Origin: CAYZBM01 sp964476705
GTDB taxonomy: Bacteria > Pseudomonadota > Alphaproteobacteria > Rickettsiales > UBA6187
Direction of reading: 5' to 3'
NCBI GenBank assembly: GCA_964476705.1
Contig: CAYZBM010000092.1
Coordinates: 1 to 6,882 of the forward strand
Length of the DNA: 6,882 nt
Both the position numbers and the translations under genes were made by a program. The notes below the pieces were generated by a model. That model was not told the DNA's origin. It saw only the letters and a list, made by a program, of their open reading frames with translations, and searched no databases. Below are positions 1 through 5,525 of this stretch, piece by piece; within the stretch, counting starts at the first letter, position 1, and every line of letters starts with the position of its first letter.

Positions 1-13
1 TCGCTATCCAGCT

Positions 14-38
14 ACTTTTTTTATGCCTCATAAAAAGT
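14..38. repeat. Small imperfect inverted repeat at left edge
   Basis: Positions 14-25 and 29-38 pair as a ten-pair stem with two unpaired T residues and a three-base loop (CCT). Neither strand shows a clean U tract after the stem, so it is not called a terminator. It could belong to the end of a gene left of the window. Apart from this hairpin and the helicase terminator, I see nothing in positions 1-184. Confidence 0.25.
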
Positions 39-81
39 GTGGGGTACTATAATCTCTTATATAAAAGCTAGATTTTATGTC

Positions 82-118
82 AAAAAAAGGCCTTAAAATA
101 AATTATTTTTAAGACCTT
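82..118 (-). terminator. Intrinsic terminator after the RNA helicase gene
   Basis: Read on the minus strand, positions 118-104 pair with 100-87 to form an AT-rich hairpin of about 14 pairs, with one G-U wobble (114/91), one bulged base at 106 and a three-base loop. It is followed directly by seven U residues (complement of 82-88). It lies about 65 bases past the helicase stop, so it very likely ends that transcript. On the plus strand the wobble becomes a C-A mismatch and no T run follows, so it is directional. Confidence 0.75.
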
Positions 119-184
119 CTTTATTATAATTATTTAAGAATTAATCTAAATAAGAGACTAATTTATGTCAATAATATTAATTTT

Positions 185-2005
185 TCAACTTCCAGAAAAA
201 CTACTTCTTCTGCTAGAGCTTCTATTATTAGAACCACCATCTCTTCTAAAGTCACGACGATTATTATCGTTCCCAGGATTAGCACTTCTTTCTCTTGGTG
301 GGAATTTTTTTTGTTCCCCTCTAAAACCACCTTCTTTACGAGGATTTTCACGGTTATTATCAAAACCACCTTCGCGTCTATCACGGTTGTTTTTAAAACC
401 ACCATCTCTATCTGATCTAGTATTTTCAGAAGCACCACGCTCCTTCCAAGGACCACGACGTTCGCCATTATTTTGCTCTGGTCTTCTTGAACGCTCGCCT
501 TGACCTTCTTTATTCCAACTACTTCCAGAATCACGACGCTCGCCTCTATTTTCAAAAGGTTTCCTTTCACGACTATAACTATCGTTTGAACGTTCTTTAT
601 TATTCCAGCTATCGTTTGATTTAGCTACATTACGCTCACCATCACGAGACGCTCCGTCTCTAGAACCTTCACGATTCTCACGATAAGGACTTCTACCTTC
701 GCGATTATTATCGCGATTATCTCTATCTCTAAAATCTCTGCCCCCGCGATTATCACGACCATCTCGACTACCTTGACGATCTCTGTCTCTACCACCATTA
801 CCGAAAGATTTTTTACCAAAAGATCTTTTGCCGCCATTACCACCAAAACCTCTACGTCTGCCTGAAGAATCTCTCTCTTCGTTGTCTTGACCGGTAAATT
901 TCTCTGGATGTAATAATTTTTGAATTGATCTCCATTTTTTATTATCATCAGCAGAAATAAAGCTTAAAGCAGAACCTTCTGCCCCTGCTCTTGCAGTTCT
1001 ACCAACTCTATGGAAATAATCCTCTGGAGAATGAGGAATATCATAATTTATTACGTGCTTAATATGAGGGATATCAAGACCACGAGATGCAACATCTGTT
1101 GCCACCATTATTCTGCTTCTACCATTTCTAAAAGCATTCATAACTTTATCTCTTTTATGCTGCCTTAGATCACCATGAATAGCTACAGCCGGAGTATCAT
1201 CCTTACATAATCTTTTGGATAATCTATCAGCACCCATTTTAGTTTTTACGAAAATTATAATAGTTCCTTCCCGGCTATTTACTTCTTTTAGCAAGGTTGA
1301 ATATTTATCACTTTCATTAATATTAACTGTTTCTTCAACAAGTTTAGTAGAATTAACAATTCCACTTTCTATAGCTACCCGTACTGGATTTTTTAGATAT
1401 TTTGTTGATAATTGTTTTTCAACAGCTGGAACTACAGTTGCTGAAAACATTAAAGTTTGTCTTTCTCTTGGTAATACCTTAACGATTTGATCCAAATCAT
1501 CACCAGCGCCCATGTCAAAAATTCGATCGATTTCATCAAAAACTAAAAAATTCACGCTATTTACTGGCAAAGTTCTTCTTTGCATATGATCTTTTACGCG
1601 TCCCGGAGTACCAATAATAATTTTAGCACCATTTCTTAGCTTATTTGTTTGATCAGACATTGAGGTTTGACCAATAAGTAATACGGTTTTAATTGGCGTA
1701 CCATCCTCAAGTCTAAAGGTTGCTACTTTATCCACCATTTTATGTACTTGATCGGCAAGTTCACGAGTTGGAGTTAATATTAGCACCACGCTATCTGGAT
1801 TGTTAATTATAAAATTTAATGCTGGAAGGACGAACGCTAGAGTTTTACCAGTTCCGGTTCTCGCCGTACCTAATACATCTTTTCCTTCAATAGCTGGAGG
1901 AATCGCTTGTGCTTGAATTGGAGTTGGGGTAGTGAAACCTGCTTTTTCTATTGCGTTTTTTAGCAAAGAAGGAAGGTTCATTTCTTGAAAATGACTTATA
2001 CTCAT
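185..2005 (-). CDS. DEAD-box-type ATP-dependent RNA helicase with long Arg/Gly-rich tail
   Basis: Cytoplasmic ATP-dependent RNA-unwinding protein of the DEAD-box superfamily 2, 606 residues. All core motifs are visible in order: Q motif (GFTTPTPIQ, 23-31), motif I ARTGTGKT (48-55), Ia PTRELA (79-84), TPGR (133-136), motif II DEID (157-160), SAT (188-190), motif IV around 249-254, ATDVASRGLDIP (302-312 region) and HRVGRTARAG (332-341). Oddities are DEID in place of DEAD, Arg instead of the usual Gln/Glu in motif I, and GQ (112-113) where GG is common. Residues from about 375 to 606 are a low-complexity tail rich in R, G, D, N, S and E, including three (D/E)GGF units near 534-561. Such tails usually bind RNA non-specifically. 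The start is ATG with a weak AGGT ribosome site five bases upstream; the next in-frame ATG (residue 9) would remove the conserved upstream aromatic residue. The RhlE/DeaD-type family is certain, but the exact orthologue is not. The neighbouring cold-shock gene suggests a role in cold RNA metabolism (inference). Confidence 0.95.
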   Translation of the reverse strand: MSISHFQEMNLPSLLKNAIEKAGFTTPTPIQAQAIPPAIEGKDVLGTARTGTGKTLAFVLPALNFIINNPDSVVLILTPTRELADQVHKMVDKVATFRLEDGTPIKTVLLIGQTSMSDQTNKLRNGAKIIIGTPGRVKDHMQRRTLPVNSVNFLVFDEIDRIFDMGAGDDLDQIVKVLPRERQTLMFSATVVPAVEKQLSTKYLKNPVRVAIESGIVNSTKLVEETVNINESDKYSTLLKEVNSREGTIIIFVKTKMGADRLSKRLCKDDTPAVAIHGDLRQHKRDKVMNAFRNGRSRIMVATDVASRGLDIPHIKHVINYDIPHSPEDYFHRVGRTARAGAEGSALSFISADDNKKWRSIQKLLHPEKFTGQDNEERDSSGRRRGFGGNGGKRSFGKKSFGNGGRDRDRQGSRDGRDNRGGRDFRDRDNRDNNREGRSPYRENREGSRDGASRDGERNVAKSNDSWNNKERSNDSYSRERKPFENRGERRDSGSSWNKEGQGERSRRPEQNNGERRGPWKERGASENTRSDRDGGFKNNRDRREGGFDNNRENPRKEGGFRGEQKKFPPRERSANPGNDNNRRDFRRDGGSNNRSSSRRSSFSGS

Positions 2006-2047
2006 AAAATACCTATGACTTAAATTTGTGGTTAAGAATTATTAAAA

Positions 2048-2053
2048 ATTATA
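2048..2053 (-). promoter_or_regulatory. Candidate -10 box for the helicase gene
   Basis: The minus strand reads TATAAT here, a perfect -10 hexamer about 42 bases upstream of the helicase start codon. No good -35 hexamer sits at the expected distance (TTCTAA at 17 bases is poor). In such AT-rich DNA a chance match is possible. An extended -10-like TGTTAAAAT further upstream, at about 2100-2108, is an alternative. Confidence 0.3.
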
Positions 2054-2162
2054 TTATTTTTGAGAAATTTTTAGAAAAAACTGATTTAGACATCTAAAAC
2101 AATTTTAACAACAAAATTACCAAAAAGAATCAATTTAGAATAGTTCTGGTAAATGCTTTCGC

Positions 2163-2199
2163 AAAAAAGACCTTTAACCAAAAACGAAGTCATAGGTCT
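2163..2199 (-). terminator. Intrinsic terminator after the cold-shock gene
   Basis: On the minus strand AGACCT (2199-2194) pairs with AGGTCT (2173-2168). After one A-A mismatch, five further pairs including G-U wobbles form (2192-2188 with 2179-2175), leaving an eight-base loop. The stem is followed by a run of U (complement of 2163-2168). It lies 41 bases past the cold-shock stop codon and separates that gene from the helicase transcript. Confidence 0.65.
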
Positions 2200-2220
2200 A
2201 TATAATAGTATCTATTATAT
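2200..2220. repeat. AT-only inverted repeat after the cold-shock gene
   Basis: Nine-base perfect arms (ATATAATAG and its complement) flank a three-base spacer, between the cold-shock stop codon and its terminator. Both strands carry a TATAAT hexamer. It could be part of the 3' end structure of the mRNA or simply AT-rich chance; no function is assigned. Confidence 0.4.
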
Positions 2221-2239
2221 TTAAAGTAGCTAGATAATA

Positions 2240-2449
2240 CTAATTATCCATTGGCTTTAAATTAACGGCAGACACTTTGCCTTTATTGGTAGCAAGCTCG
2301 TAGCTTAATTTTTGACCTTCGTCTAAATGGTTAAGCCCAGCACGCTCTAGAGCGCTAATGTGAACGAATATATCGTTTCCACCTTGATCCGGACGAATGA
2401 AACCATAACCTTTATTAGGGTTAAACCATTTAACAACACCTGTTTGCAT
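2240..2449 (-). CDS. Cold-shock protein, CspA family
   Basis: Small single-domain RNA/ssDNA-binding protein of 69 residues, the usual CspA size (about 65-75). It forms one OB-fold cold-shock domain. RNP1 is KGYGFI (13-18) and RNP2 is DIFVHI (26-31), with the conserved W8-F9 pair and the aromatic and basic surface residues expected for stacking on nucleic acid. Members of this family act in the cytoplasm as RNA chaperones that melt mRNA secondary structure, often in the cold, though many are expressed constitutively. An upstream in-frame ATG at 2551 would add 34 residues unlike any cold-shock domain. The ATG at 2449 gives the canonical MQTGVVKWF start and has an AAGGA ribosome site at 2457-2461, so I chose it. 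It ends in its own terminator upstream of the RNA helicase gene, which works on similar substrates. Confidence 0.95.
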   Translation of the reverse strand: MQTGVVKWFNPNKGYGFIRPDQGGNDIFVHISALERAGLNHLDEGQKLSYELATNKGKVSAVNLKPMDN

Positions 2450-2456
2450 AGAAAAT

Positions 2457-2461
2457 TCCTT
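2457..2461 (-). promoter_or_regulatory. Ribosome binding site deciding the cold-shock start
   Basis: The minus strand reads AAGGA seven bases before the ATG at 2449. This is the best Shine-Dalgarno match in the minus-strand block and supports the 69-residue form over the longer reading frame. Confidence 0.7.
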
Positions 2462-2814
2462 AAAAACTTTAATAAAATCAATTAGCTTAGCTATATAATT
2501 TTTATAAAAAACCATAAAGCTAAACAAAAATTTTATCCGACTTCTTTGCAAAAAGGCGAGATTAGAGATCCTTAATTAAAGCTAATTGAATTACTTGAGG
2601 CATAAACCTAGAAGAACACAAAAGCCTAAAAGCATTACTAAAAAAACACTTTTGGACAAGACCATTAGACAAAATTTTCAAAAGACACCATATACTAAAA
2701 ATCTGCATATAGCAAAGAATATTTACAATAAAAGCTAAAAGAGCCTAATTTAGTAGGATTAGTATAGCTATCCCCAACTTAAATTAGCCAGCTAAAGAAC
2801 TTATTTTTTCAACC
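2462..2814. other. Intergenic gap between crcB and the cold-shock gene, no gene supported
   Basis: AT-rich stretch that must hold the cold-shock promoter and leader (minus strand) and the end of the crcB transcript. Several AT-rich -10-like boxes occur on the minus strand within 150 bases of the cold-shock start (TATAAA and TATATA near 2490-2510, TAAAAT near 2532), but none is paired with a good -35, so no promoter is called. Past the crcB stop only weak hairpins are seen (for example CTAAT/ATTAG around 2743-2762, followed by a short T run on the minus strand). A plus-strand frame of about 50 codons (roughly 2586-2742) is open but is lysine-rich, has only a TTG start and has no ribosome site. 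No riboswitch or RNA gene is recognised. Confidence 0.5.
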
Positions 2815-3195
2815 TTAGGAATAAAAATACCTCGCTATACTAACTCCAAGTAGAAAAAATCCAATTGTCAGCACAAAACTAGATAAGGCATAAGCGCCAG
2901 CATAGATAAATTGTTTTTTCTCAAATAAGAGGAAAAACTCTAAAGAAAAGGCTGAAAAAGTAGTGAACCCGCCTAATATACCAGTTAATAAAAAACTCTT
3001 AAATAATCCAGAGACTGAAAAATGCAACGTAATAAAAGTTGCAAATAACCCCATAAAAAAACAACCAATTATATTAATAAGCAATATTTGCAAGGGAAAA
3101 GTACCTAAAATATATGCAGGCAGACTTCTACTAACAATAACCCTAAGCATTGAGCCAATTGCTCCGCCACAACCCACAACAAACAATGTATTCAT
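2815..3195 (-). CDS. crcB: Fluoride ion channel CrcB/Fluc
   Basis: Inner-membrane fluoride channel that lets toxic F- leave the cell. Family members work as antiparallel dual-topology homodimers with a central sodium ion. The protein is 126 residues, the normal family length, with four hydrophobic helices (about 3-22, 33-57, 63-90 and 97-122). Family marks are visible: GGAIGSMLR (10-18) with the conserved Arg18, Asn41 in the LLINIIG segment, and GGFTTFSAFSLE (75-86), which contains the helix-break TTFS sequence that binds the central sodium and the pore Phe residues. The frame can be extended to a TTG at 3207, adding MANF. I prefer the ATG at 3195 because MNTLFVVG is the usual beginning, but neither start has a clear Shine-Dalgarno. 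Only one crcB copy is seen; some bacteria carry two adjacent subunits. No fluoride riboswitch is recognised upstream. It is divergent from the Rrf2 gene. Confidence 0.93.
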   Translation of the reverse strand: MNTLFVVGCGGAIGSMLRVIVSRSLPAYILGTFPLQILLINIIGCFFMGLFATFITLHFSVSGLFKSFLLTGILGGFTTFSAFSLEFFLLFEKKQFIYAGAYALSSFVLTIGFFLLGVSIARYFYS

Positions 3196-3243
3196 AAAAT
3201 TTGCCAAATTAACATAGATAGCTAAATTATTCCCATTTTATAA

Positions 3244-3249
3244 ATTATA
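3244..3249 (-). promoter_or_regulatory. Candidate crcB -10 box
   Basis: The minus strand reads TATAAT here, 48 bases before the chosen crcB ATG. The region 16-18 bases further upstream overlaps the rrf2 -35 element (3263-3268), so the two divergent promoters would overlap and could be controlled together. The matching -35 (TAGCTG) is poor, so this is only a candidate. Confidence 0.35.
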
Positions 3250-3262
3250 GAAGATAATATGT

Positions 3263-3289
3263 TTGACAGCTAGCTAAAATTTTTATAAA
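3263..3289 (+). promoter_or_regulatory. Candidate promoter of the Rrf2 regulator gene
   Basis: A perfect -35 hexamer TTGACA (3263-3268) is followed after 15 bases by TATAAA (3284-3289); an alternative -10, TAAAAC, lies at 17 bases (3286-3291). Transcription would begin near 3295-3300, leaving a leader of about 20-25 bases. TTGACA is rare by chance in this AT-rich context, so this is the best-supported promoter in the window. Confidence 0.6.
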
Positions 3290-3294
3290 ACTAT

Positions 3295-3315
3295 TCCCTA
3301 TAAATAAAGTAGGGA
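3295..3315 (+). promoter_or_regulatory. Dyad operator candidate covering the rrf2 ribosome site
   Basis: TCCCTA (3295-3300) and TAGGGA (3310-3315) form a perfect six-base dyad with a nine-base AT spacer, just downstream of the predicted -10. The right arm supplies the likely Shine-Dalgarno AGGGA five bases before the ATG. Rrf2-family proteins bind dyads as dimers and often repress their own genes, so this is a plausible autoregulatory site. As RNA it could instead fold and hide the ribosome site. A related TATTCCC...TATAAAT arrangement occurs at 3228-3245. Confidence 0.4.
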
Positions 3316-3320
3316 TTACT

Positions 3321-3725
3321 ATGTTATCAATGAAAGCTAAATATGCGATTAAGTCTTTGGTAAAAATGGCAAAGAATAAAGATACACTATTGCAAAGCAA
3401 AGAAATAGCCAAAGCTGAGAATCTACCCTCGAAATTTTTAGAATCAATTTTAAGCGATTTAAAGAAATACGGTTTTATAAAAAGCAAACGTGGTGCTCAA
3501 GGTGGTTACTATTTAGCCACAGAGCCTAAAAATATAATGATGGGTGATGTTCTTCGCAAAATTGATGGACCATTAGCCCCAATTCGTTGTGCGAGCGTAA
3601 CTTATTATTTAGCTTGCGATGATTGTCTAGACGAGAAAAAATGCAGTATCCGCAATATTATGTTTGATGTTAGAAATGCAATATCGGAAGTTTTAGATAA
3701 ACGAAGCTTAGAAGACATGTTATAA
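3321..3725 (+). CDS. Rrf2-family transcriptional regulator with a four-cysteine motif
   Basis: DNA-binding regulator of 134 residues, typical of the Rrf2 family (IscR, NsrR, CymR relatives). The N-terminal winged helix-turn-helix is seen from MLSMKAKYAIKSL through the recognition helix (about 35-50) and the wing SKRGAQGGYYLA (55-66), which carries the family's RGxxGGY signature. A long dimerisation helix follows the DVLRKIDGP turn (76-84). Cysteines 90, 99, 102 and 108 lie in the region where IscR and NsrR hold their Fe-S ligands, but the spacing (C-x8-C-x2-C-x5-C) differs from IscR, so the ligand or sensing chemistry is not assigned. No isc or suf genes are next to it. Instead it precedes cysTWA by 75 bases on the same strand, suggesting control of sulfur uptake, as CymR does for cysteine metabolism in Firmicutes (inference). 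The start has AGGGA five bases upstream. The gene's 3' end forms one arm of a perfect inverted repeat. Confidence 0.9.
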   Translation: MLSMKAKYAIKSLVKMAKNKDTLLQSKEIAKAENLPSKFLESILSDLKKYGFIKSKRGAQGGYYLATEPKNIMMGDVLRKIDGPLAPIRCASVTYYLACDDCLDEKKCSIRNIMFDVRNAISEVLDKRSLEDML

Positions 3726-3759
3726 TAAATGAATTATATCATTTATTATAACATGTCTT
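3712..3759. repeat. Perfect 21-bp inverted repeat across the rrf2 stop codon
   Basis: Arms 3712-3732 and 3739-3759 are exact reverse complements around a six-base centre (ATTATA). The left arm encodes the last four residues of the Rrf2 protein and contains its TAA stop; the right arm lies in the rrf2-cysT gap. The RNA would fold into a long hairpin, but no U tract follows on the plus strand (GGATTTAATC comes next), so it is not a standard intrinsic terminator. It may stabilise or partially terminate the rrf2 mRNA, separate it from cysTWA, serve as a protein-binding dyad, or be a palindromic insertion. Confidence 0.9.
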
Positions 3760-3786
3760 GGATTTAATCAGAAAATAATTTATTAT
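3758..3786 (+). promoter_or_regulatory. Candidate cysTWA promoter
   Basis: TTGGAT (3758-3763) and TATTAT (3781-3786) are separated by 17 bases. The -35 is weak (three of six) and the -10 good (five of six). Transcription would start near 3793, only about eight bases before the cysT ATG, which fits the absence of a ribosome site. Readthrough from rrf2 remains possible. Confidence 0.3.
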
Positions 3787-3800
3787 AAATATAAATACTT

Positions 3801-4649
3801 ATGCTAGCAAAAATGAATTTTAAACTCGGCAAAGAAAAAAGCGTATTACCAGGTTTTGGCATTACTATGGGCTTTACTCTATTTTATTTGAGTATCATAG
3901 TTATGATTCCTCTTTCTATGCTTTTTATAAAAACTTTTAATATTAGTTTAAAAGAATTTATTACCACTATTACTGATAGAAATATTGTTCATGCTTATAA
4001 AATAACTTTTGGTCTTTCTTTTATTGCGGCATTAGTTAATGCCGTATTTGGATTAATTGTCGCCTGGGTATTAGTTAGATATAAATTTATCGGAAAAAAA
4101 ATAATAGATGCAGTTGTTGATTTACCTTTTGCTATGCCAACAGCAATTTCTGGTATCGCTTTAGCTGCTATTTATTCTGACAAAGGCGTAATTGGTAAAT
4201 ATTTTGCTGAATACGGAATTCAAATTGCCTTTACCCCGATTGGTATTACCATTGCCTTAATTTTTGTTGGACTTCCTTTTGTAGTAAGAACTGTAGAACC
4301 TATTATCGAAGATCTAGATCGTGAAATTGAAGAGGCCGCGGCAAGTTTAGGAGCAACTAGATTGCAATGTATTTATAAAATTATTTTCCCGCAATTACTC
4401 CCATCGCTACTTACGGGTTTTTCTATGGCTTTTGCAAGGGCCTTAGGAGAATATGGATCAGTTATTTTTATCGCCGGGAACATTCCAAATGTCTCTGAAA
4501 TTGTTCCTTTAATTATAGTAACTAAATTAGAGCAATATGATTATACAGGAGCTACCTCTATTGCTCTTTTAATGTTAATAGCTTCTTTCTTAATGCTTTT
4601 AGTGATTAATTTCCTCCAAAGCTGGAATAGAAAATATAAGGATAAATAA
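3801..4649 (+). CDS. cysT: Sulfate/thiosulfate ABC transporter permease CysT (CysU)
   Basis: One of the two inner-membrane permeases of the CysTWA sulfate/thiosulfate importer, pairing with CysW and driven by CysA. It has 282 residues (E. coli CysU is about 277). Hydrophobic segments lie near 21-45, 66-92, 103-125, 143-164, 200-225 and 252-273, giving the six-helix binding-protein-dependent permease fold. The cytoplasmic EAA loop that docks on the ATPase is seen at 178-197 (EEAAASLGA ... FP). The downstream ARALGEYGSVIFIAGN segment (212-227) is characteristic of sulfate and molybdate permeases and, together with the CysW/CysA neighbours, decides for sulfate. The start is ATG at 3801; an in-frame ATG at 3813 (residue 5) is an alternative. 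Neither has a Shine-Dalgarno, so this may be a leaderless or nearly leaderless message. It is the first gene of a tight operon, nine bases before cysW. Confidence 0.93.
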   Translation: MLAKMNFKLGKEKSVLPGFGITMGFTLFYLSIIVMIPLSMLFIKTFNISLKEFITTITDRNIVHAYKITFGLSFIAALVNAVFGLIVAWVLVRYKFIGKKIIDAVVDLPFAMPTAISGIALAAIYSDKGVIGKYFAEYGIQIAFTPIGITIALIFVGLPFVVRTVEPIIEDLDREIEEAAASLGATRLQCIYKIIFPQLLPSLLTGFSMAFARALGEYGSVIFIAGNIPNVSEIVPLIIVTKLEQYDYTGATSIALLMLIASFLMLLVINFLQSWNRKYKDK

Positions 4650-4652
4650 AGG
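4648..4652 (+). promoter_or_regulatory. Ribosome binding site of cysW
   Basis: AAAGG lies six bases before the cysW ATG and overlaps the cysT stop codon region, indicating that the two permease genes are translated from one message. Confidence 0.6.
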
Positions 4653-4658
4653 TAAATA

Positions 4659-5489
4659 ATGAGCAAAAAAATTTACATTACTGAAATTTGGTACTTAAGG
4701 TTTTTCCTTACAGCTATTGCTTTAATTTTTTTGGGAGTTTTAGTAATATTACCAATAACTATAGTTTTTACTGAAGCTTTTTCGCAAGGCGCAACGGTTT
4801 ATTTAAATGCTATTAAAGAACCAGATACAATAAGCGCCATTAAACTAACTCTATTAGTTACGGCTATTGCCCTTCCGCTTAATATAATATTTGGAATTTG
4901 TGCTAGCTGGTGTATTGCTAAATTTAATTTTACCGGCAAAAATATTTTAATTACTTTAATTGACTTACCTTTTTCAGTGTCACCAGTAATTTCTGGTTTA
5001 ATTTATGTCTTATTATTTAGTCCAAATTGTGCCTTTGGTAGGTTTCTAATAGATAACGATATCAATATTCTTTTTGCTGTTCCCGGAATTGTAATTGTCA
5101 CTATATTTGTAACTTTTCCTTTTGTCGCCCGCGAGTTAATACCACTTATGCAAGAGCAAGGAGCAGAAGAAGAGGAAGCCGCAATTTTACTTGGTGCTAG
5201 TGGCCTTACTACTTTTTTAAAAGTAACCTTACCTAATATAAAATGGGCTTTACTTTATGGAGTTTTACTTTGTAATGCGAGAGCCATTGGTGAATTTGGT
5301 GCGGTATCTGTAATCTCAGGTCATATTAGAGGACTTACTAATACCGTACCTTTACATGTTGAAATTTTATATAATGAATATAATTTTACAGCAGCATTTG
5401 CAGTAGCTTCTATTTTAGCATTACTTGCAGTAGTGACTTTAGGTTTAAAAACAATAATTGAACTTAAATTTAACGAAAATAAAAAATAA
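4659..5489 (+). CDS. cysW: Sulfate/thiosulfate ABC transporter permease CysW
   Basis: Second inner-membrane permease of the sulfate/thiosulfate importer, forming the translocation pore with CysT. It has 276 residues, slightly shorter than E. coli CysW (about 291), mainly through short termini. Six hydrophobic segments are visible (about 14-38, 60-86, 97-120, 136-158, 194-219 and 243-266). The EAA loop at 172-191 (EEAAILLGA ... LP) is preceded by an acidic run (GAEEEEA) and would contact CysA. The segment IDLPFSVSPVISGLIYVLLF (101-120) and the NARAIGEFGAVSVISGHIRG region (206-225) are typical of CysW, including the SGHIRG ending that separates it from CysT. The gene starts nine bases after cysT with a good ribosome site and precedes cysA by 36 bases, so all three are almost certainly co-transcribed. 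Confidence 0.94.
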   Translation: MSKKIYITEIWYLRFFLTAIALIFLGVLVILPITIVFTEAFSQGATVYLNAIKEPDTISAIKLTLLVTAIALPLNIIFGICASWCIAKFNFTGKNILITLIDLPFSVSPVISGLIYVLLFSPNCAFGRFLIDNDINILFAVPGIVIVTIFVTFPFVARELIPLMQEQGAEEEEAAILLGASGLTTFLKVTLPNIKWALLYGVLLCNARAIGEFGAVSVISGHIRGLTNTVPLHVEILYNEYNFTAAFAVASILALLAVVTLGLKTIIELKFNENKK

Positions 5490-5525
5490 TTAATAGAGAT
5501 TTAAATTAATATAAAAGTAAAAAAT

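Noticed and set aside
165..503. Plus-strand open frame rich in Leu and Ser-Arg repeats opposite the helicase tail
   Set aside because: It is the reverse complement of the low-complexity helicase tail; the repeats create long frames in several registers, and it has no start signals.
163..948. Minus-strand frames overlapping the helicase tail in other registers
   Set aside because: They are shifted readings of the same Arg/Gly-rich repeats, with Val/Ile/Glu-rich composition and no domain; the full helicase frame explains the region.
2450..2551. 34-residue N-terminal extension of the cold-shock protein
   Set aside because: It is unlike any cold-shock domain, and the internal ATG at 2449 has a good ribosome site and gives the standard protein.
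2586..2742. About 50-codon plus-strand frame in the crcB-cold-shock gap
   Set aside because: It has only a TTG start, no ribosome site, lysine-rich composition expected from A-rich DNA, and no recognisable family.
2963..3217. Plus-strand frame opposite crcB
   Set aside because: It is antisense to a clear, family-conserved CrcB protein and has no features of its own.
3196..3262. Fluoride riboswitch upstream of crcB
   Set aside because: The conserved GC-containing pseudoknot elements of the crcB motif are not seen; the leader is almost entirely AT.
3245..3487. Minus-strand frame over the rrf2 promoter and start
   Set aside because: It is antisense to the well-supported Rrf2 gene; its hydrophobic look comes from the complement of lysine codons.
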